This document shows, piece by piece, positions 40,644 through 51,273 of a stretch of 64,000 bases of DNA (position 1 is its first letter; each line of letters opens with the position of its first letter). Under the pieces are notes generated by a model that ran no database searches, was not told the DNA's origin, and saw only the letters and a list, made by a program, of their open reading frames with translations. This DNA comes from Methylobacterium ajmalii (GTDB lineage Bacteria; Pseudomonadota; Alphaproteobacteria; Rhizobiales; Beijerinckiaceae). The DNA is taken from assembly GCF_016613415.1 (NCBI RefSeq), contig NZ_JACWCT010000072.1, forward strand, positions 25,679 to 89,678, given 5' to 3'. A program made the position numbers and the translations under genes.

Positions 40644-40818
40644 GGTCTCGGGGCCAGGACGAGTGTGCCGGGGAACTGTACGGGCCGGCGCCCGCCGCCC
40701 GCAACGGGGCGGGGGGCACGAAACCCCAAGAACGGGCAACGCCGCCGCCGGAACCGGGAAGCCGCCCGGTCCGCGTCCGGTCTATGCCGGGCGTCCGAGC
40801 CCGCCGGAACCCGACGCC

Positions 40819-41736
40819 GTGACCGCCTTCCTGTACGCCCTGACCGTCCTCATCTGGGGCACGACCTGGATCGCCATCAAGCACCAGCTCGGCCCCGTCG
40901 CCTTCGAGGCCTCCATCGCCTACCGCTTCGCGCTGGCCGGCACCGTGCTCGCCGGCGCGCTGATCCTCTCCGGGCGGCTCGCGCCGATCCCGCGGCGGCA
41001 CCTGCCCTTCGTGGCGCTGCAGGCCGTGTGCCTGTTCTCGTGCAACTTCGCCTGCTTCTACCTCGCCGCGCGCTCGGTCCCGAGCGGGATCGTCTCGGTG
41101 GTGTTTTCCGCCGCCACGATCTTCAACGTCGCCAACGCCTACCTCTTCCACCGCCGCAGGCCCGCCCCCCGGATCCTCGCCGGGGCGTCGATCGGGCTCC
41201 TCGGCATCGCCTGCCTGTTCCGGGACACGCTCGCCGGCACGGCGCTCGACCGGGACACCGCGATCGGCCTCGCCCTGGCGCTCCTCGGCACCTGGTTCTT
41301 CTCGGCCGGCAACCTCGTCTCGGCCCGCAACCAGCGCCACGGGCTGCCGGTCGCGACGGTGAACGCCTACGGGATGCTGATCGGGGCCGCCCTGGTGGCC
41401 GGGGTCGCGGCGTCGCGCGGGGTGCCGTTCGGCTTCGACCCCTCGCCGGCCTATGTCGGAGCGCTCCTCTACCTCGCGATCCCCGGCTCGGTGATCGGCT
41501 TCACCGCCTACCTGACGGTGGTGCACCGGATCGGCCCCGAGAAGGCCGCCTACATGACCGTGCTGTTTCCGGTCGTGGCGCTCACGATCTCGGTCTTCGC
41601 CGAGGGCTACCGGGTGACGCCGCTGGCGGGCCTCGGCTTCGCCCTGGTGCTGGCCGGGAACGTCGCGGTTTTCGCGCCCCTGCGGCGGTGGCGCGGCCAG
41701 CAAAAAGGCCGCCCGGAGGCGGCCTGCGACGCGTGA
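40819..41736 (+). CDS. EamA/DMT-superfamily transporter
   Basis: 305 residues from GTG 40819. Ten membrane helices in two EamA repeats: TAFLYALTVLIWGTTWIAIK, VAFEASIAYRFALAG, PSGIVSVVFSAATIFNVANAYLF; second repeat GLALALLGTWFFSAGNLVSARNQ, IPGSVIGFTAYLTVVHRIGPEKAAYMTVLFPVVAL. Probably exports an amino acid or metabolite. The GTG has only a weak ribosome site. The last codons form an eno terminator on the other strand. Confidence 0.88.
   Translation: MTAFLYALTVLIWGTTWIAIKHQLGPVAFEASIAYRFALAGTVLAGALILSGRLAPIPRRHLPFVALQAVCLFSCNFACFYLAARSVPSGIVSVVFSAATIFNVANAYLFHRRRPAPRILAGASIGLLGIACLFRDTLAGTALDRDTAIGLALALLGTWFFSAGNLVSARNQRHGLPVATVNAYGMLIGAALVAGVAASRGVPFGFDPSPAYVGALLYLAIPGSVIGFTAYLTVVHRIGPEKAAYMTVLFPVVALTISVFAEGYRVTPLAGLGFALVLAGNVAVFAPLRRWRGQQKGRPEAACDA
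41702..41724 (-). terminator. Intrinsic terminator for eno, inside the end of the transporter gene
   Basis: On the minus strand: 7-bp GC stem (41718-41724 with 41707-41713), 4-nt loop, then TTTTTG. It lies 64-86 bases beyond the eno stop and overlaps codons KGRPEAA of the convergent transporter. Confidence 0.65.
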
Positions 41737-41754
41737 GATCCCTCGGAGGATCGG

Positions 41755-41776
41755 GGAGGGGCCGTCCGGCCCCTCC
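41755..41776. terminator. Terminator-like hairpin between transporter and eno genes
   Basis: Perfect 9-bp arms (41755-41763, 41768-41776) with a GTCC loop in the short convergent gap. Confidence 0.55.
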
Positions 41777-41787
41777 GGATGTGGTGG

Positions 41788-43107
<1,320 letters not shown>

Positions 43108-43262
43108 TTATCGGCCAAGATGCCGCCTGCGGCAAGCCGCCCGAGGGTCGAGACCGGCCAGGGCTGGGGACCGGCGAACGAAGGGACGGCCGGCGATCGT
43201 CGGGAAGACCGTGCGCGGGGCAGCCGGTTTCGCGCGGGCCCGCGCGGGTCTATAGGGCAGGC

Positions 43263-43727
43263 ATGACGCAAGACATCACCGACCATGCCCGGCAGCTCGG
43301 GCAGCCCATCGCCCAGCCGCGCTCGCCGGAGGAGGCCCAGCTCGACCGGGTGCCGAACCCGCATCCGGACACCGATTACTGCGCCCGCTTCACCGCGCCG
43401 GAATTCACCTCGCTCTGCCCGGTGACCGGCCAGCCCGACTTCGCCATCCTGGTGATCGACTACGTGCCGGACCGATGGCTCGTCGAGTCGAAGTCGCTGA
43501 AGCTCTACCTGCACAGCTTCCGCGATCACGGCGCCTTCCACGAGGATTGCACCGTCGGCATCGGCCGCCGGCTGACCGCCCTGCTGGAGCCGCGCTACCT
43601 GCGCATCGGCGGCTACTGGTACCCGCGCGGCGGCATCCCGATCGACGTGTTCTGGCAGACCGGCACCCCGCCGGCCTCGATCTGGCTGCCCGACCAGGGC
43701 GTGCCGCCCTACCGGGCCCGGGGCTGA
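43263..43727 (+). CDS. queF: NADPH-dependent 7-cyano-7-deazaguanine reductase
   Basis: 154-residue single-domain (YkvM-type) QueF reducing preQ0 to preQ1 in queuosine synthesis. Catalytic Cys52 and Asp59 in [19 protein letters not shown]/substrate motif [22 protein letters not shown]. Full length. Divergent from eno with a 194-bp gap; convergent with the Gly/Tyr-rich gene. Confidence 0.95.
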   Translation: MTQDITDHARQLGQPIAQPRSPEEAQLDRVPNPHPDTDYCARFTAPEFTSLCPVTGQPDFAILVIDYVPDRWLVESKSLKLYLHSFRDHGAFHEDCTVGIGRRLTALLEPRYLRIGGYWYPRGGIPIDVFWQTGTPPASIWLPDQGVPPYRARG

Positions 43728-43753
43728 GCAAGAGAGGGGCTGAGCAAACGAAA

Positions 43754-43779
43754 GGGCGGCCGGGTCACCCCGGCCGCCC
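43754..43779. terminator. Bidirectional terminator-like hairpin after queF
   Basis: Perfect 11-bp arms (43754-43764, 43769-43779), 4-nt loop, with AAA before and TT after. Between convergent queF and the Gly/Tyr-rich gene. Confidence 0.65.
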
Positions 43780-43805
43780 TTCGTCATCTCGGATCGGCTG
43801 CGATC

Positions 43806-44138
43806 TCAGTAGCCGTAGCCATACCCGTAGGCCGGGGCCGGAGCACCGTAGCCATAGCCGTAGCCGTTGCGGCGGGCGGCATCGGCTGCGGCGGCCGCGC
43901 CGATCGCGCCCACGGCGGCACCGGCGATGCCGAGGCCGACGGCGGCGCCCGGCGAGATGCCGCGGCGGCGCCCGCCATAGGCGTAGTTCCGGCCGACATA
44001 CCCGCGGCCGTAGCCGTGGCCGTAATGGTGGCCGTAGCCGTGACCGCGCCAGCCCTGGGCCTGAGCCGGGGAGGGGGCGACAGTGGACACGGCGCCGAGG
44101 GCTACCGCGAGGGCCGGGATGATCGCCAGCTTGCGCAT
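43806..44138 (-). CDS. Exported Gly/Tyr-rich small protein
   Basis: 110 residues from ATG 44138 (AGGAGATCAACG upstream). Signal peptide MRKLAIIPALAVALGAVSTV...AQAQ, a Gly/His/Tyr-rich stretch (GWRGHGYGHHYGHGYGRGYVG), a hydrophobic glycine-alanine segment (ISPGAAVGLGIAGAAVGAIGAAAA) and a YGYGYG tail. The architecture resembles small stress-induced envelope proteins of Rhizobiales with glycine-zipper segments. An EcfG-like promoter lies upstream. Function unknown. Confidence 0.75.
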   Translation of the reverse strand: MRKLAIIPALAVALGAVSTVAPSPAQAQGWRGHGYGHHYGHGYGRGYVGRNYAYGGRRRGISPGAAVGLGIAGAAVGAIGAAAAADAARRNGYGYGYGAPAPAYGYGYGY

Positions 44139-44177
44139 CGTTGATCTCCTGCTTTCGTTCAAGCGATTGACCCGAAC

Positions 44178-44202
44178 AACGAGCTCGGCCGGGAAGGGTT
44201 CC
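44178..44202 (-). promoter_or_regulatory. EcfG (general stress response) promoter-like site
   Basis: On the minus strand GGAAC, 16 bases, then CGTT, the consensus of the alphaproteobacterial EcfG/PhyR regulon. It is 40 bases upstream of the ATG of the Gly/Tyr-rich gene. Confidence 0.55.
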
Positions 44203-44339
44203 CGTAATCGCTCGGCCCGGGTCCGCCCGCCGACGTGGCGATGGACCGGTCGTCCGGTCCCCGCCACGGGGGACGTGACTGTCGCTGATCCTGGCGGCCG
44301 CCGCCTGAACTCGGGATGAACTGGCGCTCGACCGGGACG

Positions 44340-45542
44340 TCAGCCCGGCCGAGCGAGACGCCGGGCGGTGACGAGGCCGACGGCGAGGATCGTGGCGGCG
44401 CACAGGGCGAGCGCCGGCAGCTGGCCGAGGGTCTCGAGGCCCAGGCCCAGCACCGCCACGCCGATGGCCTGGCCGCAGAAGAACGAGAAAGCGTGCAGCG
44501 CCACCGCCGAGGCCCGGGCCTCCGGCACCACCTCGGTCACCTGCACCTGGAAGGTGTTGTGCAGCATGTAGAAGCCGAGGCCGAGGGCCACGAGCGCCGC
44601 GGCGTCGGTCTGCCAGGCGCCGGCGAGGCCGACGGTGAGCAGGGCGCCGCCCGAGACCGCGCCGCCCGCCATCAGCATCCGGGTCTGGCCGAGGAGGCGC
44701 AGCAGGAGCCCGACCGTCAGCGAGTAGGTCAGGCCGCCGGCCGCGAAGCCCGCCAGCACCAGCCCGGCCTCCCGGGGACCGCCCTCGCCGCGGGCCTCGA
44801 TCAGGTGGGCGAGGTGCGGGAAGATGCCGAACACCGCGACCGCCTCGACGAAGACGGCGGCAAAGAGCACCCGGGCGCGGGGGGTGCGCAGGATCGTGCG
44901 GTAGCGCGCCAGCGCCGGCGCCAGGGCGAAGCGACCCCCGGGCGCGCGCAGGCGCCGGGCGAAGCCGAGGGCGACGCCGAGGAGGCCGACGATCCCAACC
45001 CCGGTCGCGAGGGCGAACACGCCGCGCCAGCCGATCGCCCCCTCGATCAGCCCGGCGATGGTCGAGCCCGAGAGCTGGCCGAGGATCACCGCGACGAGGA
45101 AGCGGCCGATCGCCACCTGGCGCTGGGCCATCGGGATGCGGTCGCCCATCATGGCGAGCGAGAGCGGGATCACCCCGCCGGCCGCCGCGCCCGCGACCAT
45201 GCGCAGGCCGAACAGGGTGCCGATGTCGCCCGCCACCGTGCAGGCGGCGAGCGCGAGGCTCATCACCACGAGGCAGGTGACCACCACCCGCTCCTTGCCG
45301 AGCGCGTCGCCGACCGGGCCGAGGATCGGCTGGATCAGCGCGTAGGGCAGGGCGAAGGCGGTGGAGAGGAGCGCCACGGTGGCGGGCGGGCTCGCGAGGT
45401 CGCGGGCGAGCACGCCGACCAGCGGCTCGACCACCCGTCCCGCGAAGGTGCTGGCGAAGCCCCCGGCGGCCAGGACCGCGATCAGGCGGGCGGGCGACCC
45501 GTGTTGGAGCGATCCTTGCTGCGGCGTCTCGGCGGCCTGCAT
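44340..45542 (-). CDS. MFS transporter
   Basis: 400 residues, twelve membrane helices. It has the MFS motif A-like loop (GPVGDALGKERVVVTC), the second-half equivalent, and GLIEGAIGWRGVFALATGVGIVGLLG. The sequence resembles arabinose/drug exporter-type permeases. It lies 10 bp downstream of kdsA on the same strand, so they likely share a transcript. Substrate unknown. Confidence 0.87.
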   Translation of the reverse strand: MQAAETPQQGSLQHGSPARLIAVLAAGGFASTFAGRVVEPLVGVLARDLASPPATVALLSTAFALPYALIQPILGPVGDALGKERVVVTCLVVMSLALAACTVAGDIGTLFGLRMVAGAAAGGVIPLSLAMMGDRIPMAQRQVAIGRFLVAVILGQLSGSTIAGLIEGAIGWRGVFALATGVGIVGLLGVALGFARRLRAPGGRFALAPALARYRTILRTPRARVLFAAVFVEAVAVFGIFPHLAHLIEARGEGGPREAGLVLAGFAAGGLTYSLTVGLLLRLLGQTRMLMAGGAVSGGALLTVGLAGAWQTDAAALVALGLGFYMLHNTFQVQVTEVVPEARASAVALHAFSFFCGQAIGVAVLGLGLETLGQLPALALCAATILAVGLVTARRLARPG

Positions 45543-45552
45543 CGCCCCCGCC

Positions 45553-46428
45553 TCAGCCGCCGGCCCCGTCGGTCGCTCGCGCCTTGGCGAGCCGGTCGAA
45601 GGCCTGGAGCTCGGCGAGCAGGGCCGGCATCTGGCGCAACGGCACCATGTTGGGCCCGTCCGAGGGCGCCCGGTCGGGATCGGCGTGGGTCTCGATGAAC
45701 ACGCCGGCGACGCCCACCGCCACGGCGGCCCGGGCGAGCACCGGCACGAACTCGCGCTGGCCGCCCGAGGTGGCGCCCTGGCCGCCGGGCTGCTGCACCG
45801 AGTGGGTGGCGTCGAACACCACCGGCAGGCCGCCGCTCACCTGCGCCATGATCGGCAGGGCGCGCATGTCGGAGACGAGCGTGTTGTAGCCGAACGAGGC
45901 GCCGCGCTCGGTGAGGAGCACGTTGGGGTTGCCCGCGCCGGTGATCTTGGCCGCGACGTGGGCCATGTCCCAGGGGGCGAGGAACTGCCCCTTCTTGACG
46001 TTGACGACCCGCCCGGTGGCGGCGGCCGCCAGCAGCAGGTCGGTCTGCCGGCACAGGAAGGCCGGGATCTGCAGCACGTCGACGGCCTGCGCGGCCTCGG
46101 CGCAATGCCCGGCCTCGTGCACGTCGGTGACGACCGGCAGGCCCAGGGTCTCGCGGATCTCGGCGAAGATCGGCAGCGCCTGGCTCAAGCCGAGGCCCCG
46201 GCTCGACCCGGCCGAGGTGCGGTTGGCCTTGTCGAAGGACGACTTGAACACGAGGCCGATGCCGAGCCGCGCCGTCATCTCCTTGAGGGCGCCGGCGACC
46301 TCGAGGGCGTGGGCCCGGCTCTCCAGCGCGCAGGGGCCGGCGATCAGGCCGAGCGGCAGGTGGTTGCCGAAGCGGACGGAGCCGGCGGCGACGGTGACGG
46401 GCGAGGCCGAAGGGGATGGGGTCGACAT
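45553..46428 (-). CDS. kdsA: 3-deoxy-8-phosphooctulonate synthase (KDO8P synthase)
   Basis: 291 residues from ATG 46428; the frame is open to 46683 but homology starts at [22 protein letters not shown]. Condenses PEP with arabinose 5-phosphate for lipopolysaccharide KDO. Motifs: [79 protein letters not shown] and [11 protein letters not shown]. The Cys in AGPCALES is shared by both metal-dependent and independent enzymes. Confidence 0.96.
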   Translation of the reverse strand: MSTPSPSASPVTVAAGSVRFGNHLPLGLIAGPCALESRAHALEVAGALKEMTARLGIGLVFKSSFDKANRTSAGSSRGLGLSQALPIFAEIRETLGLPVVTDVHEAGHCAEAAQAVDVLQIPAFLCRQTDLLLAAAATGRVVNVKKGQFLAPWDMAHVAAKITGAGNPNVLLTERGASFGYNTLVSDMRALPIMAQVSGGLPVVFDATHSVQQPGGQGATSGGQREFVPVLARAAVAVGVAGVFIETHADPDRAPSDGPNMVPLRQMPALLAELQAFDRLAKARATDGAGG

Positions 46429-46745
46429 GGTGGGGAGGCGTAGCGGGTTTCGGGGAGCGCGGGAAGGTGGCGGGCCGCAGGGCACGCACTCGCGCGGCAT
46501 GGCGGGCGATCCGTCGGGGTCCGACCCGCGGGATCCCACCCGTCCCGATGCGGGAGGACCGCGCCCTCGGGTCCGTGACCGGCGGCCGGCCCCCACCACC
46601 GGTCGCCCGGAAGGCCCGCGGCACCCTCCCGCTGACGTATCTGGTATTTGACAATCGTCCATCATAGGAGATGATCGCAGCACGACAGGAGCCGCGCCAT
46701 GCCAACACGTCCCGATCCCGCGCCACCATCCACCGGTGTCGCCCG
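46429..46745. other. Divergent promoter region of kdsA and YdcZ-like gene
   Basis: 317 bp without a convincing gene. A TTGACA at 46648-46653 is a candidate -35 on the plus strand, followed by a small dyad (ATCAT-AGGAG-ATGAT) near 46661-46675. I cannot place a -10. Confidence 0.4.
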
Positions 46746-47207
46746 ATGACCGGCGCGGCGATCCTCTGCCTCGTCGCCGGGGCGGGACTGGTGGTGCAGA
46801 ACGCGCTGATGGGCGCCATGGCGGCGCGGGGCGCCGGGCTGACCGGAGCGCTCCTGTGCAACTCGCTGGTCGGGCTGTCGCTGCTCGGCCTCGTCGAGGC
46901 CTGGCGCAGCGGGCCGGCCTTTCCGCTGCGGCTGATCGAGCGGGTGGAGCCGTGGTTCGTGGTGCCGGGGCTGCTCGGGACGCTGTTCGTCGCCGCCTGC
47001 CTGTACGGCTACCGCCAGCAGGGCGCGACCGTCACGGTGACGATGGTGGTGGCCGGCCAGCTCGCGGCGGGGATCGCCGCCGACGCGGCCGGCCTGACCG
47101 GGCGCCGGAGCGGGATCGAGGCCCCGCTCGGCTGGCAGACCTGGATCGGGGCCGCGCTGCTCGTCGTCGGCGCGGTCTTGGTCCTGCGCGGGCGGGGGAC
47201 GGCGTGA
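46746..47207 (+). CDS. YdcZ/DUF606-type small multi-drug-transporter-like membrane protein
   Basis: 153 residues, about five membrane helices ([98 protein letters not shown]). Matches half-size DMT proteins of the DUF606/YdcZ family, which act as homodimers or pairs. The start at ATG 46746 has no good ribosome site; an in-frame ATG at 46671 would add 25 unstructured residues. Confidence 0.78.
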   Translation: MTGAAILCLVAGAGLVVQNALMGAMAARGAGLTGALLCNSLVGLSLLGLVEAWRSGPAFPLRLIERVEPWFVVPGLLGTLFVAACLYGYRQQGATVTVTMVVAGQLAAGIAADAAGLTGRRSGIEAPLGWQTWIGAALLVVGAVLVLRGRGTA

Positions 47208-47265
47208 CGGAATGGGGACGGACGAGACCGCCCCGTCGGCCGCCACCCCGGCTGGCCCTTGGCCG

Positions 47266-47469
47266 TCAGCCCCGGGCGCCCCGGGGCGCCTCGGTGGCGG
47301 TGGCGGCGAGGCCGTCCGGCGACGGCCCGGGGCCGAGCAGGTTGACGGCGACGTGCAGACCGATGGCGGGTCCGAAGACCAGCGCCAGCATGAGAAGCAG
47401 AACGACCACGACGCTGCGGTCGCGGGTGGCGGCGCCGCCGGAGCGGGCGGTCATCGTCGTCAGGGTCAT
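47266..47469 (-). CDS. Small single-helix membrane protein
   Basis: 67 residues, one membrane helix (SVVVVLLLMLALVFGPAIGLHVAVNLL). A strong ribosome site (GAGGTGA, 4 bases before ATG 47469) supports it as a real gene. No family recognised. Confidence 0.55.
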   Translation of the reverse strand: MTLTTMTARSGGAATRDRSVVVVLLLMLALVFGPAIGLHVAVNLLGPGPSPDGLAATATEAPRGARG

Positions 47470-47987
47470 GGCTCACCTCGTTCGACCGGCCGCATCGGCG
47501 CCGGTCGCGGGCGAGCCCGATCAGCGATCAGGCGCGGGTCACGCGAGGCGGCACCGAGGCGGCGCGGTCCGTCGACTACTGTCGCTGGGCATGGGGGATT
47601 CAGGATTCCGGTGATGCCGCGCAGCGCCGAGTCGTCGGACCCCACGCGGACCAGCGCCACATGCGTGCGAACCCATCCGACGTCAAGGGGGAGGCGGGAG
47701 TTTTTATCGCGGTGCAGCAGGCGCGCCCGGGCGCGACGCCACGCCCACCCCGGAACCGGCGGACGGCCCGCACGATCCCTTTGTTCTCGCCGCATTTCTT
47801 TGCCACAAGCCGATACGACCCCTGCCGGGCGAGAACGACCCGTCGCCGATCGCGGGGCGCCTCACCGAGACCTCCCGCCGCATGCCGCCGCCTCGAACGG
47901 GCGATCGGCCGCGACCGGGCGTTGTCCGGGGATACCCGACGATCGGATCGTCACGAGACCCGTCTGCCGAAGGCCCGCCCGCCGTCC
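47470..47987. other. Long divergent region before the KaiC-like gene
   Basis: 518 bp between the small membrane protein and the KaiC-like gene. The plus frame is open from 47661 but has low-complexity Arg/Pro-rich translation and no ribosome site, so I read it as noncoding. A GGAAC-N16-CGAT at 47752-47776 is one base off an EcfG promoter. Confidence 0.45.
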
Positions 47988-49541
47988 ATGCCCGATCCCC
48001 AGCTTTCGCCACCCGACGACGCCGCCCCGATCCCGACCGGTGTGCCGGGCCTCGATTCGATCCTGGAGGGCGGCTACGCGGCCAACCGCGCCCACCTGAT
48101 CGAGGGCCGGCCGGGCTCGGGCAAGACCACCCAGGCGCTGCAATTCCTCATCGACGGGGCGCGGCTCGGCGAGCGCTGCCTCTACATCACCCTGTCGGAG
48201 AGCCGGCGCGAGCTGATCTCGGTCGCCACCCGCCACGGCTGGTCGCTCGACGGCATCGAGATCTTCGAGCTGGTGCCGCCCGAGCTCAGCCTCGACCCGC
48301 GCCAGCAGCAGAGCCTCGTCCATTCCTCCGACCTCGAGCTCGGCGAGACCGTGCGGCTCGCCGTCGCGGAACTCGACCGGGTCAAGCCGCAGCGGGTGGT
48401 GTTCGACAGCCTCTCGGAGATCCGGCTGCTCTCGCAGGGCTCGCTGCGCTACCGCCGCCAGGTGCTGGCCTTGCGCAGCTACCTCCTCATCCACGACGCC
48501 ACCGCGCTCCTCCTCGACGACCTCACGGCGGAGCAGGACGACCTCAACCTGCACAGCCTCTGCCACGCGGTGATCCAGCTCGAGCAGCTCGCCCCGCTCT
48601 ACGGCGGCGAGCGCCGTCGCCTGCGGGTGATCAAGATGCGCGGCACGCGGTTCCGCGGCGGCTTCCACGACTTCGTCATCCGCCGCGGCGGCCTCACGGT
48701 GTTTCCCCGCCTGGTCGCGGCCGAGCACGGCCATTCCTACGCGATCGACCGGCTCGGCAGCGGCAATCCGGGCCTCGACGCGCTGCTGGGCGGCGGGCTC
48801 GACCGGGGCACCAGCACGATGCTGCTCGGACCCTCGGGGGTCGGCAAGTCGTCGACGGCGCTGGCCTACGTCACGGCGGCGCTGGCGCGCGGCGAGCGCG
48901 GGCTGATCCTCAGCTTCGACGAGCCGACCGGGATCCTGCGGCGTCGGGCCGCCGGTCTCGGCATGGCCGTCGACGGGCCGATCGCCGACGGCCGCCTGCG
49001 GGTCGAGCAGATCGACCCGGCGGAGGTCTCGCCGGGCGAGCTCGCCGCGATGGTGCGCAACGCCGTCGAGCGCGACGGCGCGCGCGTGGTGCTGATCGAT
49101 TCGCTCACCGGCTACCACAACGCGATGCCGGGCGAGCAGTATCTGCTGCTGCAGATGCACGAGATCCTGACATACCTGAACCAGCAGGGCGTGACGACGC
49201 TGCTGGTACTGGCCCAGCACGGGCTCGTCGGCCAGATGTCGGCGGCGGTCGACCTCACCTACCTCAGCGACACCGTGGTGCTGTTCCGGTACTTCGAGGC
49301 GGACGGGCACTTGCGCCGGGCGGTGTCGGTGGTCAAGAAGAGGGTGGGGCCGCACGAGGCTACCATCCGGGAACTCCGGATCGACGGCGACGGTTTGCGT
49401 GTCGGCGAGCCGCTGGTGGGCTTCCGGGGCGTCCTGACCGGCGTGCCGGTCTTCCAGGGCCGCCTGCCGGCCGAGGGCGCGGGACCCGAGCGGGATCTGC
49501 CGGTGGGGTCAGCCGATCGGGACAGCCATGAGAGAGAATGA
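47988..49541 (+). CDS. KaiC-like tandem RecA-domain ATPase
   Basis: 517 residues, two RecA/KaiC domains: domain 1 with Walker A GRPGSGKTT (40-48) and Walker B-like QRVVFDSLSEIRLL; domain 2 with Walker A GPSGVGKSS (281-289) and RVVLIDSLTGYHNAMPGEQYLLLQM. Catalytic-acid loops are YITLSESRREL and LSFDEPTGILRR. No KaiA or KaiB gene is present. Members in nonphotosynthetic proteobacteria are linked with two-component signalling. It overlaps the following HWE kinase gene by 14 bases, so the products almost certainly work together. ATG 47988 has a weak ribosome site. Confidence 0.9.
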   Translation: MPDPQLSPPDDAAPIPTGVPGLDSILEGGYAANRAHLIEGRPGSGKTTQALQFLIDGARLGERCLYITLSESRRELISVATRHGWSLDGIEIFELVPPELSLDPRQQQSLVHSSDLELGETVRLAVAELDRVKPQRVVFDSLSEIRLLSQGSLRYRRQVLALRSYLLIHDATALLLDDLTAEQDDLNLHSLCHAVIQLEQLAPLYGGERRRLRVIKMRGTRFRGGFHDFVIRRGGLTVFPRLVAAEHGHSYAIDRLGSGNPGLDALLGGGLDRGTSTMLLGPSGVGKSSTALAYVTAALARGERGLILSFDEPTGILRRRAAGLGMAVDGPIADGRLRVEQIDPAEVSPGELAAMVRNAVERDGARVVLIDSLTGYHNAMPGEQYLLLQMHEILTYLNQQGVTTLLVLAQHGLVGQMSAAVDLTYLSDTVVLFRYFEADGHLRRAVSVVKKRVGPHEATIRELRIDGDGLRVGEPLVGFRGVLTGVPVFQGRLPAEGAGPERDLPVGSADRDSHERE

Positions 49542-50568
49542 TCCCCCGGTCCTGATCCTGGCCCCGACGGGCCGCGACGCCGAGGTGGCGTCGAGCATCC
49601 TCGAGGAGGCCGGCCTGCGGGCGGAGGTCTGCGCCGACCTGCCGGCGCTGGTCGCCCGGCTCGACGAGGGCAGCTGCGCCGTCCTGACCGAGGAGGCCCT
49701 GCGCGCCTCCGACCGGCACGGGCTCGCCGCCTACCTCGCCGGGCAGGAGCCGTGGTCGGACTATCCGTTCGTGCTGCTCACCCTGCGGGGCACCCCGCCG
49801 GAGGCGCGGCTGATGGAATCCCTCGGCAACGTCACGCTGCTGGAACGGCCGTTCCACCCCGCCACCCTGGTGACCGCGACCCGCTTCGCCGTCCGGGCGC
49901 GCCGGCGCCAGCGCGAGGCCGCGGCCTTCCTGCACGAGCGCCAGCAGACCGCCGAGCGCCAGGCCCTGCTGATCCGCGAGCTGCACCACCGGGTGAAGAA
50001 CACGCTCGCCACCGTGCAGGCGCTGCTCGGGGCCTCGGCGCGGGGCGCCACCAGCGTCGACGAGTTCTACCAGGGCTTCTCGGCCCGGGTGATCTCGCTC
50101 GCCAAGACCCACAACCTCCTGACGGAAGATTACTGGCAGATGGCCTCGCTCCAGGAGATGCTGGAGAACGAGCTCGGCCCCTACAACGACGAGGCCGGCA
50201 AGCGCATCGCCCTGAAGGGCCCGCTGGTCGAGCTCACCGCCGACCTCGCGGTGCCGACCGGCATGGCGATCCACGAATTGACCACCAACGCCGCCAAGCA
50301 CGGCGCCCTCTCGGTGCCCGAGGGGCGCATCACCGTGACCTGGGACGTGGCGCAGGACGAGGCCGGCCGCCGCCTGCGGCTCGACTGGACCGAGCGCGGC
50401 GGACCGCGGACCGCGGAACCGACCCGCAAGGGCTTCGGCTCGACCCTGCTGCAGCGCGTGCTCACCATGCAGTGCGGCGCCGACATCAAGTTCGACTTCA
50501 AGCCGACCGGGCTGCACTTCCGCATGGAGGCGCCGCTGGTCGAGCACCGGACGGTGCCGCACTACTGA
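49528..50568 (+). CDS. HWE-family sensor histidine kinase with degenerate N-terminal receiver
   Basis: 346 residues. Residues about 8-115 look like a receiver fold (VLILAPTGRDAEVASSILEEAGLRAEV, FVLLTLRG, LLERPF) but the phosphorylatable Asp position carries no Asp (AVLTEEAL). It is followed by an HWE/HisKA_2 dimerisation segment with His154 in LIRELHHRVKNTLATVQALL, and the HATPase: AIHELTTNAAKHGAL, then RLDWTERGGP, and GFGSTLLQRVL. Cytosolic. Cotranslated with the KaiC-like ATPase, a likely input. No response regulator is adjacent. Confidence 0.9.
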   Translation: MRENDPPVLILAPTGRDAEVASSILEEAGLRAEVCADLPALVARLDEGSCAVLTEEALRASDRHGLAAYLAGQEPWSDYPFVLLTLRGTPPEARLMESLGNVTLLERPFHPATLVTATRFAVRARRRQREAAAFLHERQQTAERQALLIRELHHRVKNTLATVQALLGASARGATSVDEFYQGFSARVISLAKTHNLLTEDYWQMASLQEMLENELGPYNDEAGKRIALKGPLVELTADLAVPTGMAIHELTTNAAKHGALSVPEGRITVTWDVAQDEAGRRLRLDWTERGGPRTAEPTRKGFGSTLLQRVLTMQCGADIKFDFKPTGLHFRMEAPLVEHRTVPHY

Positions 50569-50601
50569 CGCGCCCCCCGGACGCCTGCGTCCGGAGCGTC
50601 C

Positions 50602-51273
50602 TCACGCCGCCCGGACGGCGGCGGGCAGGAGCGCGGCCGCCACCGCCGCGGGGCTGTCGAACAGGTGATCGGGCCCGGCGGCCGCGAGCGCCGGCCCGCG
50701 CGTGTAGCCCCAGGTCACCGCCCCGAAGGCGAGGCCCGCCCGCGCGGCGGCCGCGTGGTCGCGCAGCTCGTCGCCGAGGCACAGGACGCGGGACGGCGGG
50801 ATGCCGCTCGCGCGCACCACGGCGGCGAACCGGCGCGCCTTGCCGAACACGCCGGCGCCGCAGGCGTAGTGCCCGATCAGGCCGGCGCAATCCGGGCCGA
50901 GCACCCGGCGCGCCACGTCCTCGCGGTTCGAGCTGACGAGGGCGAGCGTGATCCCGCCCTCCCGCAGCCGCCCGAGCAGGGCCGGGATGCCGGGAAACGG
51001 CGCCAGCATGCCGGCGTCGCGGGCGGCGAGGCCGTGCATGTGGCGGGCGATGAAGGGCAGCTTCCAGCCGGGGACGCCGAGGCGCCGCATCACGCCCCGC
51101 GCGTCGAGCGCCCGCAGGGCCTCGACCTCGTCGGGCGCGGGCCGGCGGAAGCCGTAGCGGTCGGCGACGCCCGGCAGGACGCCGGCGAACCACGGGAAGG
51201 TGTCGGCCAGCGTGCCGTCGAAATCGAGGACGACCAGCCGGTACGGCGGGCCGTCCCGGTCGGCTACCAGCAC
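50602..51273 (-). CDS. HAD-superfamily hydrolase (phosphoglycolate-phosphatase-like)
   Basis: 223 residues with HAD motifs I (VVLDFDGTLADTF), II (LALVSSNRED), and IV (LCLGDELRDHAAAARAGL). A helical cap follows motif I. Motif IV has GDExxD with the final Asp. Substrate unknown. Its first 10 bases overlap the preceding gene's stop on the same strand. Confidence 0.88.
   Translation of the reverse strand: MLVADRDGPPYRLVVLDFDGTLADTFPWFAGVLPGVADRYGFRRPAPDEVEALRALDARGVMRRLGVPGWKLPFIARHMHGLAARDAGMLAPFPGIPALLGRLREGGITLALVSSNREDVARRVLGPDCAGLIGHYACGAGVFGKARRFAAVVRASGIPPSRVLCLGDELRDHAAAARAGLAFGAVTWGYTRGPALAAAGPDHLFDSPAAVAAALLPAAVRAA

Noticed and set aside
47752..47776. EcfG promoter before the KaiC-like gene
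   Set aside because: GGAAC-N16-CGAT has a mismatch in the -10 element, and the distance to the ATG is more than 200 bases; kept only as a note.
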